Below the pieces are notes generated by a model, which made no database searches, was not told where the DNA came from, and saw only the letters and a list, made by a program, of their open reading frames with translations. Shown here in pieces: positions 1-6,113 of a stretch of 6,293 bases of DNA. This DNA comes from an uncultured candidate division WPS-2 bacterium (lineage in GTDB: Bacteria; Vulcanimicrobiota; Vulcanimicrobiia; Vulcanimicrobiales; Vulcanimicrobiaceae). The stretch covers positions 1 through 6,293 of the forward strand of contig CALEYW010000028.1 in NCBI GenBank assembly GCA_937927945.1, given 5' to 3'. Every line of letters begins with the position of its first letter. The stretch's first letter is position 1. Made by a program: the position numbers and the translations under genes.

Positions 1-174
1 TCGAACCGCAACCACAGCTTTGTCCCGACCTGCACGTTCAAGATTCGCCTCCATAAGCTCGTACGCGACCGCGCAGGTCCTTCGGACGTGCAACGTCGCA
101 TCCCCTCTAAGCCGCGACGCCTGGCTCGTGCGGCACGGCATGAAGGCGACCGCGCTGCGGGCGTCGAGGCGTAG
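1..174 (+). CDS. 3' tail of an unrecognised gene (partial)
   Basis: A frame is open from the window edge to a TAG at 172-174, giving 57 residues that begin SNRNHSFVPTCTFKIRLHKL. The first 25 or so codons have mostly G/C third positions, as real genes here do. The later part is arginine-rich and less convincing, so the true end may be earlier or a frameshift may lie near position 75. I recognise no family. Its stop lies 11 bases before the GTG of the methyltransferase, which would suit an operon of glycan-modifying genes. A competing frame (open from position 20) has no better claim. It could be non-coding. Confidence 0.28.
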   Translation, partial: SNRNHSFVPTCTFKIRLHKLVRDRAGPSDVQRRIPSKPRRLARAARHEGDRAAGVEA

Positions 175-185
175 GATCGAAGCTG

Positions 186-1006
186 GTGGGCTTTACTGTT
201 GTGACGGACGTCGTCGAGGGAGTAGCGTACGAGCGCCAAGAGCGACCGGGCTGTCCGCTGTGCGGCCATACTCACCCGGCGCGACTGATCGCCGCGCAGT
301 TCGGCATGGCGGCAATGGTGGGCGGAGTGCAGCAGTTGCCGTCTGGCCTATCAAACTCCGCGACCTTCGCTGCAGGCGTCACTCGCCTATATGGACATGC
401 GGTGGCGCTCGCACGATGCCTACGTTGCAGACGTTGCGGCGCAGCAAAGCAAGGTACAAAGACAGCTGGAGTTGCTCGCGCCGCTCGTCACGTCGTGCCC
501 GCGGGTGCTCGACTTCGGCGCCGGCATCGGAACGTTCGTGAGCGCGGCGCTCGAGCGAGGATGGGATACCGTCGGCGTGGAGCGCAGCCGCTCGGCGCTC
601 GAACGTGCTGCGCGGAACGCAGTCGATCTCGTACCGGATCCCTCGCACCTGCGCGGCGACTTCGACGTCATCACGATGTGGGATGTCGTCGAGCATCTGC
701 GAGAGCCGCAAGATACGATCGCGTCGCTGCGCGCACGACTGCGTCCGGGCGGTTGGATGATCTTCGAGACGGCGAACTGGGAATCGTGGGTCCGGCTCCG
801 CGGCCGGTGACGCATGGGGCTTCTACCTCTTCGACCACCGATATTATTTTTCACCGGTCAGCCTCGAGTCGCTCGTGAGCCGCGCCGGACTCGTCGACTT
901 TCGCCTCTTGCCGGAGCCGCATCGCCGGTGCCCGTGTACCTCAAGCAGTTCTCGGCAAAGCCGAACGTCGGTGATGCAATCGGTTCGCGTATCGTCGAAC
1001 GGATAA
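186..1006 (+). pseudogene. Class I SAM-dependent methyltransferase, two frameshifts
   Basis: Three consecutive frames join into one methyltransferase of the kind found in glycan biosynthesis clusters. Frame A starts at GTG 186 with AGGA at 173-176 (9-base spacer) and carries the first zinc-ribbon pair CPLCG (cysteines at 252 and 261). Frame B carries the second pair, ECSSC (328 and 337), then LAYQTPRP, the SAM-binding motif I VLDFGAGIGTF (about 508-540), the post-II motif FDVITMWDVVEHL (about 661-699) and RPGGWMIFETANWESW. Frame B stops at 808-810, but frame C picks up the family's next block, GDAWGFYLFDHRYYFSP, from 806 and runs to TAA 1004-1006. Dropping one G from the GGG at 320-322 restores MVAECSSC. 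Dropping one base within about 797-806 joins B to C. Both lesions are +1 changes in G/C-rich runs, so they may be sequencing errors rather than decay. An alternative start is GTG 201. The substrate is unknown; the pyruvyl transferase next door points to a sugar. Confidence 0.72.
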
Positions 1007-1698
1007 CCGGACGCCGCACCAGCATCGTCGGCGAATTACCGCTGCCGTTCCCGAATCTGATCGGCGTCGGGTCGATCGCACACTGGGCAGACGAACGCTC
1101 CGTGCTCTGGGGCTGCGGTCTCATTGCGGAGCACTTGGACGTCCGCCGTCCGGCCGAGGTACTCGCGCTGCGTGGAACGTTGACCCGCGACAGCCTCACC
1201 CGCCGCGGAATCCGCTGCAGCGATTTGATCGGCGACATCGGTCTGCTGCTCCCCGACCTGATCGCGCCGTCGGTTGCGGTGCATCCCATCGGACTCGTAC
1301 CACACTACGTCGACCGCGAGAGTGCCTTCGTAGCGGACTGCGAGCGGCAGGGCGTTCCGATCGTCGACGTGCGCGCATCGCCCGAGACGTACGTCGAGCA
1401 GCTTACGTCGTGCCGCCGAATCGTGTCGTCGTCGCTGCATGGTGTCGTCCTGGCGCACGCATACGGCATCGACGCCGTTTGGGTAAAGCTCTCGGACCGC
1501 GTACACGGTGACGGCTTCAAGTTCTTCGACTACTATTCGTCGCTCGGCCTGAAACGAGCGGACGTCTTGATGATGTCGCCGGAGAACCGCACCATCGAGC
1601 AGATGGCCGATGCGTGCCACCGCCCAGACGCGCTTCCGGATCGCCGTCTGCTTTGGCAGGCGTTGGCGCAACGAATTTCAACGCTCGACGTAGAATGA
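928..1698 (+). CDS. Polysaccharide pyruvyl transferase family protein
   Basis: The family transfers pyruvate from phosphoenolpyruvate to a sugar of an exported glycan, forming a ketal; members include ExoV and GumL. From GTG 928 the protein has 256 residues. Visible family marks are NVGDAIG (13-19), LRGTLTRD (81-88, the usual RGxLTR), GDIGLLLP (102-109), GLVPHYVD (122-129) and SSSLHGVVLAHAYGI (167-181), with the conserved His at 171. The tail has VKLSDRVHGDGFKFFDYY, as in ExoV-like members. The frame is open back to ATG 814, but residues before 928 read like the methyltransferase in the wrong frame and show no similarity, so I chose GTG 928, with GGAG at 913-916. GTG 934 is another option. 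The start lies inside the methyltransferase reading, which suggests translational coupling in a glycan operon. The protein is likely cytoplasmic. Family assignment is firm; the acceptor sugar is unknown. Confidence 0.85.
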   Translation: MPVYLKQFSAKPNVGDAIGSRIVERITGRRTSIVGELPLPFPNLIGVGSIAHWADERSVLWGCGLIAEHLDVRRPAEVLALRGTLTRDSLTRRGIRCSDLIGDIGLLLPDLIAPSVAVHPIGLVPHYVDRESAFVADCERQGVPIVDVRASPETYVEQLTSCRRIVSSSLHGVVLAHAYGIDAVWVKLSDRVHGDGFKFFDYYSSLGLKRADVLMMSPENRTIEQMADACHRPDALPDRRLLWQALAQRISTLDVE

Positions 1699-1862
1699 GC
1701 CGCGGGCGCGACTTTCCGTGCTACCGGCTTTGCTGCATCGCCCGCGCACCGTTTTCTTGCGTCTCACCGGAGACTCTCCTCGGGCAGCACGATGGCACGC
1801 GTGAAACGCCGTCGCTCGCCGCGTCGCCGAGCCACGACCGTGACGAGTCGGACTCTACATGA
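1699..1862. other. Non-coding spacer after the pyruvyl transferase
   Basis: All frames here give short, arginine- or cysteine-rich translations with no family likeness. A small stem (GTCTC/GAGAC, 1761-1774, 4-base loop) is present but is not followed by a T tract, so it is a poor terminator candidate. No promoter or RNA gene is evident. Confidence 0.5.
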
Positions 1863-1994
1863 TGTCCTCCAGATGTCGCACGCGCCTTGGGTTACGCGAC
1901 GGTTCATTCGTGGGCGGAGCGCGAAGCCGCGCGTAAGGCCGCATACTCTGCACCGGGAGTGCACGAAGTCGAGAATCTCTTGTGGGACATCTCC
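1863..1994 (+). pseudogene. BON-domain remnant (C-terminal half only)
   Basis: The frame between the TGA at 1860-1862 and 1994 reads GYATVHSWAEREAARKAAYS followed by APGVHEVENLLW. This matches the second half of a BON domain, a lipid- or surface-binding fold in periplasmic proteins such as OsmY: a strand ending in V.SWAER, a helix with alternating Ala/Lys/Arg, then the closing GV..VEN.L strand. No first half is present in any of the three plus frames upstream to 1699, and the only in-frame start is TTG 1887. BON proteins usually carry a full domain of roughly 60 residues after an N-terminal helix, so this is a truncated leftover. The frame stays open into the antisense of the channel gene and the exact end is not meaningful. 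Identification rests on pattern memory alone. Confidence 0.5.
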
Positions 1995-2030
1995 CGCCGC
2001 CGCCGCGCCGAACGAGCGCGGCGGCGGGAG
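1991..2030. terminator. GC-rich hairpin downstream of the channel gene
   Basis: Perfect 13-bp arms, CTCCCGCCGCCGC at 1991-2003 and its complement at 2018-2030, enclose a 14-base loop. The hairpin sits 9 bases past the TAG of the minus-strand channel gene (stop at 2040-2042). Neither strand has a T tract after the stem, so intrinsic termination is not proven. It may act as a transcript-end or 3'-protecting structure for the catalase-channel transcript. Confidence 0.45.
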
Positions 2031-2039
2031 AGCGGTGCT

Positions 2040-2810
2040 CTAGCGGCCTTCAGCTTGCCCGTACGTTGGTTTGCGCGAGCCGTGGATCAAAGCGTCCAAG
2101 CCGACGGCGATCGCCGCGCCGAGGAGCGGACCCACGATGTAGATCCAAAGGTCGGGCCACGTTCCCGCCAAGAGGGCCGGACCGATCGAGCGGGCTGGGT
2201 TGAGCGAAGCGCCGCTCACGGCGCCGCCGAACATGCCGCACAACGCCAGCGTTCCACCGACGGCGATCGCGGCGTTCGGCCCGACGGAACCCGCTTCTTC
2301 GGCGGTCCCGAGGATGACCAGGACGAACAGCGTCGTGAGCGCGGCCTCCATGATGAACGCGGCGACGGGTCCCGCGCTCGGTGCCGGTAGGTTCGCACCG
2401 AGATGTGCGACGTTACCGAAGACCGCAAACAAGAGCAGCGCGGCCAAGACGGCACCGACGGTCTGGGCGACCCAGTACGGCACCACGCGCGACCAATGGA
2501 AAGCACCGCGCAGCGCGAAGCCCAGGGTGACCGCGGGGTTGATGTGCGAGCCCGAGATCGGGCCGATGCTATAGATCATCGCCATGAGGACCAAGCCGAC
2601 GGCGGCGGCTCCCGCTGCGGCGGAGGCGGACGCGTTCGCCGCCGTGGCGATCACCGGCGCTCCCGCGGCGACCAGCGTCAACATGAACGTGCCGATCAGC
2701 TCGGCGCCCAACTTCCGCGCGAGGGACACGCCGGCGGCCTCCTCCCCGGCGGCCTTCGGTGCGCCGTCGGTTGGGATCGGCATTCGGATCGGGTCTAAAG
2801 TCGTTTTCAT
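2040..2810 (-). CDS. MIP/aquaporin family channel
   Basis: A membrane channel for water or small neutral solutes, 256 residues, the normal length for the family. After a polar N-terminal stretch of about 30 residues come six hydrophobic segments (roughly 34-56, 66-86, 108-132, 148-168, 178-198, 221-242). The two half-helix signatures are SGSHINPAVTLG (NPA at 91-93) and SGASLNPARSIG (NPA at 204-206, Arg207). Using the fixed offsets from the NPA asparagines that hold in both E. coli AqpZ and GlpF, the selectivity filter is Val71, Gly192, Ala201, Arg207. AqpZ has Phe-His-Thr-Arg and GlpF Trp-Gly-Phe-Arg, so this pore should be wide and not water-specific. ATG 2810 has a weak GGAG 13 bases upstream. 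It follows the catalase stop by 40 bp on the same strand, so the pair is probably co-transcribed. The solute is unknown; naming it aqpZ would be unsafe. Confidence 0.93.
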   Translation of the reverse strand: MKTTLDPIRMPIPTDGAPKAAGEEAAGVSLARKLGAELIGTFMLTLVAAGAPVIATAANASASAAAGAAAVGLVLMAMIYSIGPISGSHINPAVTLGFALRGAFHWSRVVPYWVAQTVGAVLAALLLFAVFGNVAHLGANLPAPSAGPVAAFIMEAALTTLFVLVILGTAEEAGSVGPNAAIAVGGTLALCGMFGGAVSGASLNPARSIGPALLAGTWPDLWIYIVGPLLGAAIAVGLDALIHGSRKPTYGQAEGR

Positions 2811-2850
2811 GATACGGGTGTGGCTCCAAATATTCAGGTGAGTTTGTGCG

Positions 2851-4374
2851 CTACCGAGAGCCGGAGGTCGCCGGCTTCAGGAGCTCGTTCAACGCGAGTC
2901 CGCGTGCGAGACGCTCGCCGAACGTCGCATCGCACTTCACGAAGTTGCCGACGGCGCGGAGTGCGACGTCGCGTTGCACGGATTTCATCATCGTGACGAT
3001 CGTGTCGACGATCCGGTCCTGCGCGTCGGCGGTCATCAGCCGGTACAGGTCGCCGGCCTGGACGTAGTCGTCGTTGCGAGGAGTCCGCTGGTCGAAGCGC
3101 CCGGTCGTGTTTCCCGGCAGGACGTACGCCGGCTCGCGGTATTCCTTCTGCTCGACCGGACCGCCGAAGCTGTTCGGCTCGTAGTTGTCAGCTGAGCCGC
3201 CGTTGCCGTCGAAGCGCATGAGTCCGTCGCGCATGTAGTTCCGGACCTCGACTTTCGGCCGATTCACCGGAAGCGCCATGTAGTTGGTGCCGATCCGGTA
3301 GCGGTGCGCGTCGGCGTACGCGAAGATCCGGCCCTGCAGCATTTTATCGGGTGAGAACCATATGCCCGGCACGACGTTCGACGGTTCGTACGCGGCTTGC
3401 TCGACGTCGGTGTGGTAGTTCTGCGGGTTGCGGTTGAGCACCATGCGGCCGACCGGGATCAGCGGATAGTCCTTGTGCGACCAAATCTTCGTCACGTCGA
3501 AGGGATCGAACCGGTACGTCGCCGCGTCTTTGAGCGGCATGATCTGCACGTAGAGCTTCCAGGCTGCGACGTCGCCGCCGGCGATGAGATCGAACAAGCT
3601 GCGGCGGTGGAAGTCGGGGTCCTCGCCGGCGATCCGCACGGCATCTTGCCGCGTCAGATTCTTGATCCCTTGCTCCGTCTTGAAGTGATACTTCACCCAG
3701 ACCGCCTTGCCGGCGCCGTTGATCCACTGGAACGTGTGGCTGCCGTAACCGTTCATGAATTGGTAACCGAGCGGAATTCCGCGGTCGCCCATCAGATACG
3801 TCACCTGGTGGAGAGATTCGGGTGAGAGCGACCAGAAGTCCCACATGCGGTTGGGGTCGCGCAACCCGGATTGCGGGTGGCGTTTCTGAGAATGGATGAA
3901 GTCGGGGAACTTCATCGCATCGCGAATGAAGAAGACGGGCGTGTTGTTGCCGACGATGTCGTAGTTGCCCTCGCCGGTGTAGAACTTCACCGCAAAGCCC
4001 CGCGGGTCGCGGTCGGTGTCGGCGTAGCCGTGTTCTCCCGCGACCGTAGAGAACCGTATGACCAGGTCGGTCCGCTTTCCGACCTCGCTGAGGAATTCCG
4101 CACACGTGTAATCGGTGACGTCGTCGGTGACTTCGAAATACCCGAAGGCGCCGCCGCCCTTGGCGTGCACGATGCGTTCCGGAACGCGCTCGCGGTTGAA
4201 CTGCGCGTTCTTCTCGATCATGTAATGGTCGGCGAGAAGGGTCGGACCCGCGACACCGGCCGTCAGCGAGTTCTGGTTGTCGTCGACGGGCGCGCCGTGA
4301 TTGTCGGTCATTCCTTTTGCCGACGCGGAACCGTCTGCAGAACCCGAACCGTTGGGTCGCTTGCTAGAAGCCAT
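2851..4374 (-). CDS. katA: Monofunctional heme catalase (small subunit)
   Basis: Converts hydrogen peroxide to water and oxygen; cytoplasmic, normally a heme tetramer. The 507 residues match small-subunit catalases of about 480-510 and lack the C-terminal flavodoxin-like domain of large ones. Catalytic His70 lies in RVPERIVHAKGGGAFGYF, Asn143 in VGNNTPVFFIRD, and the heme-ligand Tyr353 with Arg349 in GRIFAYADAHRYRIG. The 73-residue spacing of His70 and Asn143 equals that of human catalase (His75, Asn148). The N-terminus has the common DNQNSLTAG block (32-40), preceded by a Ser/Gly-rich lead of about 20 residues. ATG 4374 is favoured because GGGAG (4382-4386) sits 7 bases upstream. The internal Met22 has AAGGA directly against it, which is too close. 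It is the first gene of a likely two-gene unit with the channel. No OxyR, PerR or Fur site could be recognised. The symbol katA is by family and not tested against paralogues. Confidence 0.97.
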   Translation of the reverse strand: MASSKRPNGSGSADGSASAKGMTDNHGAPVDDNQNSLTAGVAGPTLLADHYMIEKNAQFNRERVPERIVHAKGGGAFGYFEVTDDVTDYTCAEFLSEVGKRTDLVIRFSTVAGEHGYADTDRDPRGFAVKFYTGEGNYDIVGNNTPVFFIRDAMKFPDFIHSQKRHPQSGLRDPNRMWDFWSLSPESLHQVTYLMGDRGIPLGYQFMNGYGSHTFQWINGAGKAVWVKYHFKTEQGIKNLTRQDAVRIAGEDPDFHRRSLFDLIAGGDVAAWKLYVQIMPLKDAATYRFDPFDVTKIWSHKDYPLIPVGRMVLNRNPQNYHTDVEQAAYEPSNVVPGIWFSPDKMLQGRIFAYADAHRYRIGTNYMALPVNRPKVEVRNYMRDGLMRFDGNGGSADNYEPNSFGGPVEQKEYREPAYVLPGNTTGRFDQRTPRNDDYVQAGDLYRLMTADAQDRIVDTIVTMMKSVQRDVALRAVGNFVKCDATFGERLARGLALNELLKPATSGSR

Positions 4375-4653
4375 GCTGAATCTCCCGCGAGCCGCCGTGC
4401 GACTCCCGTGCTGTTGAAGCAGATGTAGGGTTGACGCGGCGCGCTACGCGTGGGGACGGATGCGCTGCAATATCGGCCGTGTTGCGGACGGCGACGTTGA
4501 TGATCGAGGTTGTGCCGGGCGCGTCATTGATCCACGATACCGGGGCCGCAAAAAGCCTGCAATGCCGATCTTGTCGGCTCGATGGCGGATGCTGCTGCCT
4601 GCGGAAACGCATTTCAGGGTGCACAGAGGGTCGGGCAAGTCGCCGCCATGACG
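4375..4653. promoter_or_regulatory. Divergent intergenic region, catalase and propeller promoters
   Basis: About 280 bases separate the starts of the two divergent genes and should hold both promoters. The catalase ribosome-binding site GGGAG is at 4382-4386 (minus strand). I found no convincing -35/-10 pair for the catalase: GATATT and TACATC on the minus strand lack a fitting -35. Open frames on both strands here are arginine-, histidine- or cysteine-rich with no family likeness, and I treat them as non-coding. No clear operator dyad is visible. Confidence 0.45.
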
Positions 4654-4662
4654 TGGTATGAT
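4654..4662 (+). promoter_or_regulatory. Extended -10 element, possible leaderless promoter
   Basis: TGGTATGAT fits TGnTATnnT, an extended -10 box with the hexamer TATGAT at 4657-4662. No TTGACA-like -35 lies 16-18 bases upstream, which extended -10 promoters can do without. A start point about 7-10 bases downstream would fall at 4669-4673, at or just before ATG 4673, and neither ATG 4658 nor ATG 4673 has a Shine-Dalgarno sequence. This supports a leaderless or near-leaderless transcript starting at 4673. Confidence 0.45.
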
Positions 4663-4672
4663 TGCGGTCACG

Positions 4673-5689
4673 ATGCGCTTCCGCCAAGAGTTCCGCCTAC
4701 GCGCCGCCATCGGCATCCTGACGGCTGCATCCCTCGCAATGCCGGTCGATTCGGCCACGGCGGCCGGCACGGTCGCGATCGGCGGCAAGATCACGGAGTA
4801 CGCCGGGGTGACGGGCGGCGTTCTGCGCTCGATCGCGCCCGGTCCCGACGGGAACATCTGGTTCGTCGAGGACAGCCGCGACACGATCGGGCGCATAACG
4901 CCGGCCGGTAAGGTGACCGAGTTCGCAATCCCGATGCCGCCGAGGCGCTCCTCCGCGCAGCCCTTCGGCATCGCACCAGGCCCCGACGGCAACCTCTGGT
5001 TCACCGAAGGCGCGCGCGGGCGGATCGGCCGCATCGCGCCGTCGGGAACGATCACGGAGTTCTTCCTGCCCAACGGCAGCAGTCAGCCGACGGCGATCGT
5101 CGCCGGGCCCGATCGGTCACTCTGGTTTACCGAGAACGCCGCCAATAAGATCGGCCGGATGACGCTGACGGGAGCGACGACGGAGTTCACGATACCGTCG
5201 GCTCACGCATTCCCGTTCTCGATCGCCGCCGGACGCGACGGCAACCTCTGGTTCACCGAATACGGCGTCGGCAAGATCGGGCGCATCACGCCCAGCGGAA
5301 CGTTCGCGGAGTTCGCGGTGCCGACGCGCGCGGGACATCCGTTCGGCATCGCCGCGGGAGCCGACGGCAACCTGTGGTTCACCGAAAATTCCGCGGACAA
5401 GATCGGACGCATCACGCCGTCCGGTGCAATCACCGAATTCTCAATATCGACGCCGAACGCCGGGCCGCTCGGAATCGCGGCCGGCGCGGACGGAAACGTC
5501 TGGTTCACCGAAGGCTCGCTCTCGAACCCCGCGCACAAGATCGGACGTATCACGCCGGCGGGCCTCATCACCGAGTACCCGCTGCCGACGGCTGCGGCGC
5601 AACCCTTCGCGATCACCGGTGCGCCCGACGGCAAGATCTGGTTCACCGAGAACCGCAAAGACGCGAATCGAATCGGCCTGCTGCAGTGA
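4673..5689 (+). CDS. Secreted virginiamycin B lyase-like beta-propeller
   Basis: A 338-residue exported protein. It opens with a basic stretch (MRFRQEFRLR), a hydrophobic core (11-23) and a likely signal-peptidase site after ATA at 28-30. The rest is seven blades, each with a D(G)xxWFTE core and then KIGRITPSGxITEF. The core Trp residues are at 63, 109, 151, 193, 235, 277 and 323, spaced 42 residues apart except for two steps of 46, so a closed seven-bladed propeller is expected. Family kinship is with Vgb, which opens the ring of streptogramin B antibiotics. However, the two catalytic His positions of Vgb (in its xxPHxI strands) align with Leu266 and Phe312, and Glu268 of Vgb with Gln310. 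Only the Glu of the last WFTE (326) remains, and that residue is part of the general repeat. I therefore do not call it a lyase; it may bind a ligand or partner outside the membrane. ATG 4658 (343 residues) is an alternative start but overlaps the putative -10 box. Confidence 0.85.
   Translation: MRFRQEFRLRAAIGILTAASLAMPVDSATAAGTVAIGGKITEYAGVTGGVLRSIAPGPDGNIWFVEDSRDTIGRITPAGKVTEFAIPMPPRRSSAQPFGIAPGPDGNLWFTEGARGRIGRIAPSGTITEFFLPNGSSQPTAIVAGPDRSLWFTENAANKIGRMTLTGATTEFTIPSAHAFPFSIAAGRDGNLWFTEYGVGKIGRITPSGTFAEFAVPTRAGHPFGIAAGADGNLWFTENSADKIGRITPSGAITEFSISTPNAGPLGIAAGADGNVWFTEGSLSNPAHKIGRITPAGLITEYPLPTAAAQPFAITGAPDGKIWFTENRKDANRIGLLQ
4780..5670 (+). repeat. Seven coding repeats of about 126 bp
   Basis: The propeller gene consists of repeat units of 126 bp, with two units of 138 bp. 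The most conserved parts encode GNLWFTE and KIGRITPSG. Bases such as GACGGCAACCTCTGGTTCAC recur nearly unchanged in several blades, which points to internal duplication kept similar by selection or conversion. Confidence 0.8.
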
Positions 5690-5718
5690 CTTTCTTCGAA
5701 GCGATCAAAGCAACGCTA

Positions 5719-5765
5719 CGCGAGCTCGGCGCGGCGGGACGCCGACCCTCGCCCGCGAGCTCGCG
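5719..5765. terminator. Possible hairpin after the propeller gene
   Basis: CGCGAGCTCG (5719-5728) pairs with CGAGCTCGCG (5756-5765), a 10-bp stem with a 27-base loop that can form a small inner stem. It starts 30 bases past the propeller stop. No T tract follows, so its role as a terminator is only suggested. The whole 5690-5805 spacer has no supported gene. Confidence 0.3.
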
Positions 5766-5808
5766 CCGCCTAAGCCGTTACGATGACCGAACCGGATTTA
5801 CAGCAGAT

Positions 5809-6107
5809 TTGGGACTTGACTACTGCCTCTTCCTGAACACCGGAAATGTCCGAAAAGGTCGCTTTGACTTCTCGGAATGCCAGTTCATATCAGAAGAGAA
5901 AGATCAGGACCTTCGCAAAGGTAAGCTCGCTCGAAACGATCTCGTTATGACGACTCGTGGAACGATTGGTAATGTGGCGTTTTATGGAGACGCCGTCAAG
6001 TACGAGCATATGCGCATCAACTCCGGCATGGTCATCCTCAGGCAGATCCGAAGCGGCTATTGCCGCGCTTCTTGCACTACGTAGTCCAGTCTCCGGAGTT
6101 TGGGGCG
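5809..6107 (+). pseudogene. hsdS: Type I restriction specificity subunit fragment (HsdS)
   Basis: HsdS is the DNA-recognition subunit of type I restriction-modification enzymes. The frame reads LFLNTGNVRKGRFDF, then FISEEKDQDLRKGKL, NDLVMTTRGTIGNVAFYG and MRINSGMVILR. This is the end of a target-recognition domain: the TGN strand, the ISEE helix start, the TTRGTIG turn and the INSGM strand. After Arg (6040-6042) the frame is lost and would stop at 6082-6084. One frame back, from 6042, it continues DPKRLLPRFLHYVVQSPEFG, the usual next block, so one base is missing near 6036-6044. The 5' part is absent: before about 5809 the translation has no HsdS likeness and no start codon suits. At about 6107 an IS21-family end cuts the gene. 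Roughly 100 of the usual 400 or so residues remain. No hsdM or hsdR is in the window. Base composition is less G/C-biased than its neighbours, which suggests acquired DNA. Confidence 0.75.
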
Positions 6108-6113
6108 TGGCAA

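Noticed and set aside
814..927. Extended N-terminus of the pyruvyl transferase from ATG 814
   Set aside because: The same bases encode the conserved YLFDHRYYFSP block of the methyltransferase in another frame, and the 38 extra residues in this frame resemble no pyruvyl transferase.
1036..1671. Long minus-strand open frame opposite the pyruvyl transferase
   Set aside because: It is the antisense of a gene with clear family motifs. Long antisense frames are common in G/C-biased codons, and it has no recognisable domain.
3397..3825. Plus-strand open frames inside the catalase, also 3871-4428
   Set aside because: They lie opposite an intact catalase with all catalytic residues and show no family likeness or start signals.
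4364..4687. 107-residue minus-strand frame over the intergenic region
   Set aside because: Its composition is rich in Arg, His and Thr, it has no domain, and it runs into the catalase start in another frame. Better read as promoter region.
4444..5073. Repetitive minus-strand frames opposite the propeller gene, also 5203-5658
   Set aside because: Their periodic SGPGA/NQxxPS pattern is simply the antisense of the 126-bp blade repeats.
4780..5670. CRISPR-like or tandem DNA repeat
   Set aside because: The repeats are protein-coding blades of 126 bp with no short repeat-spacer structure.
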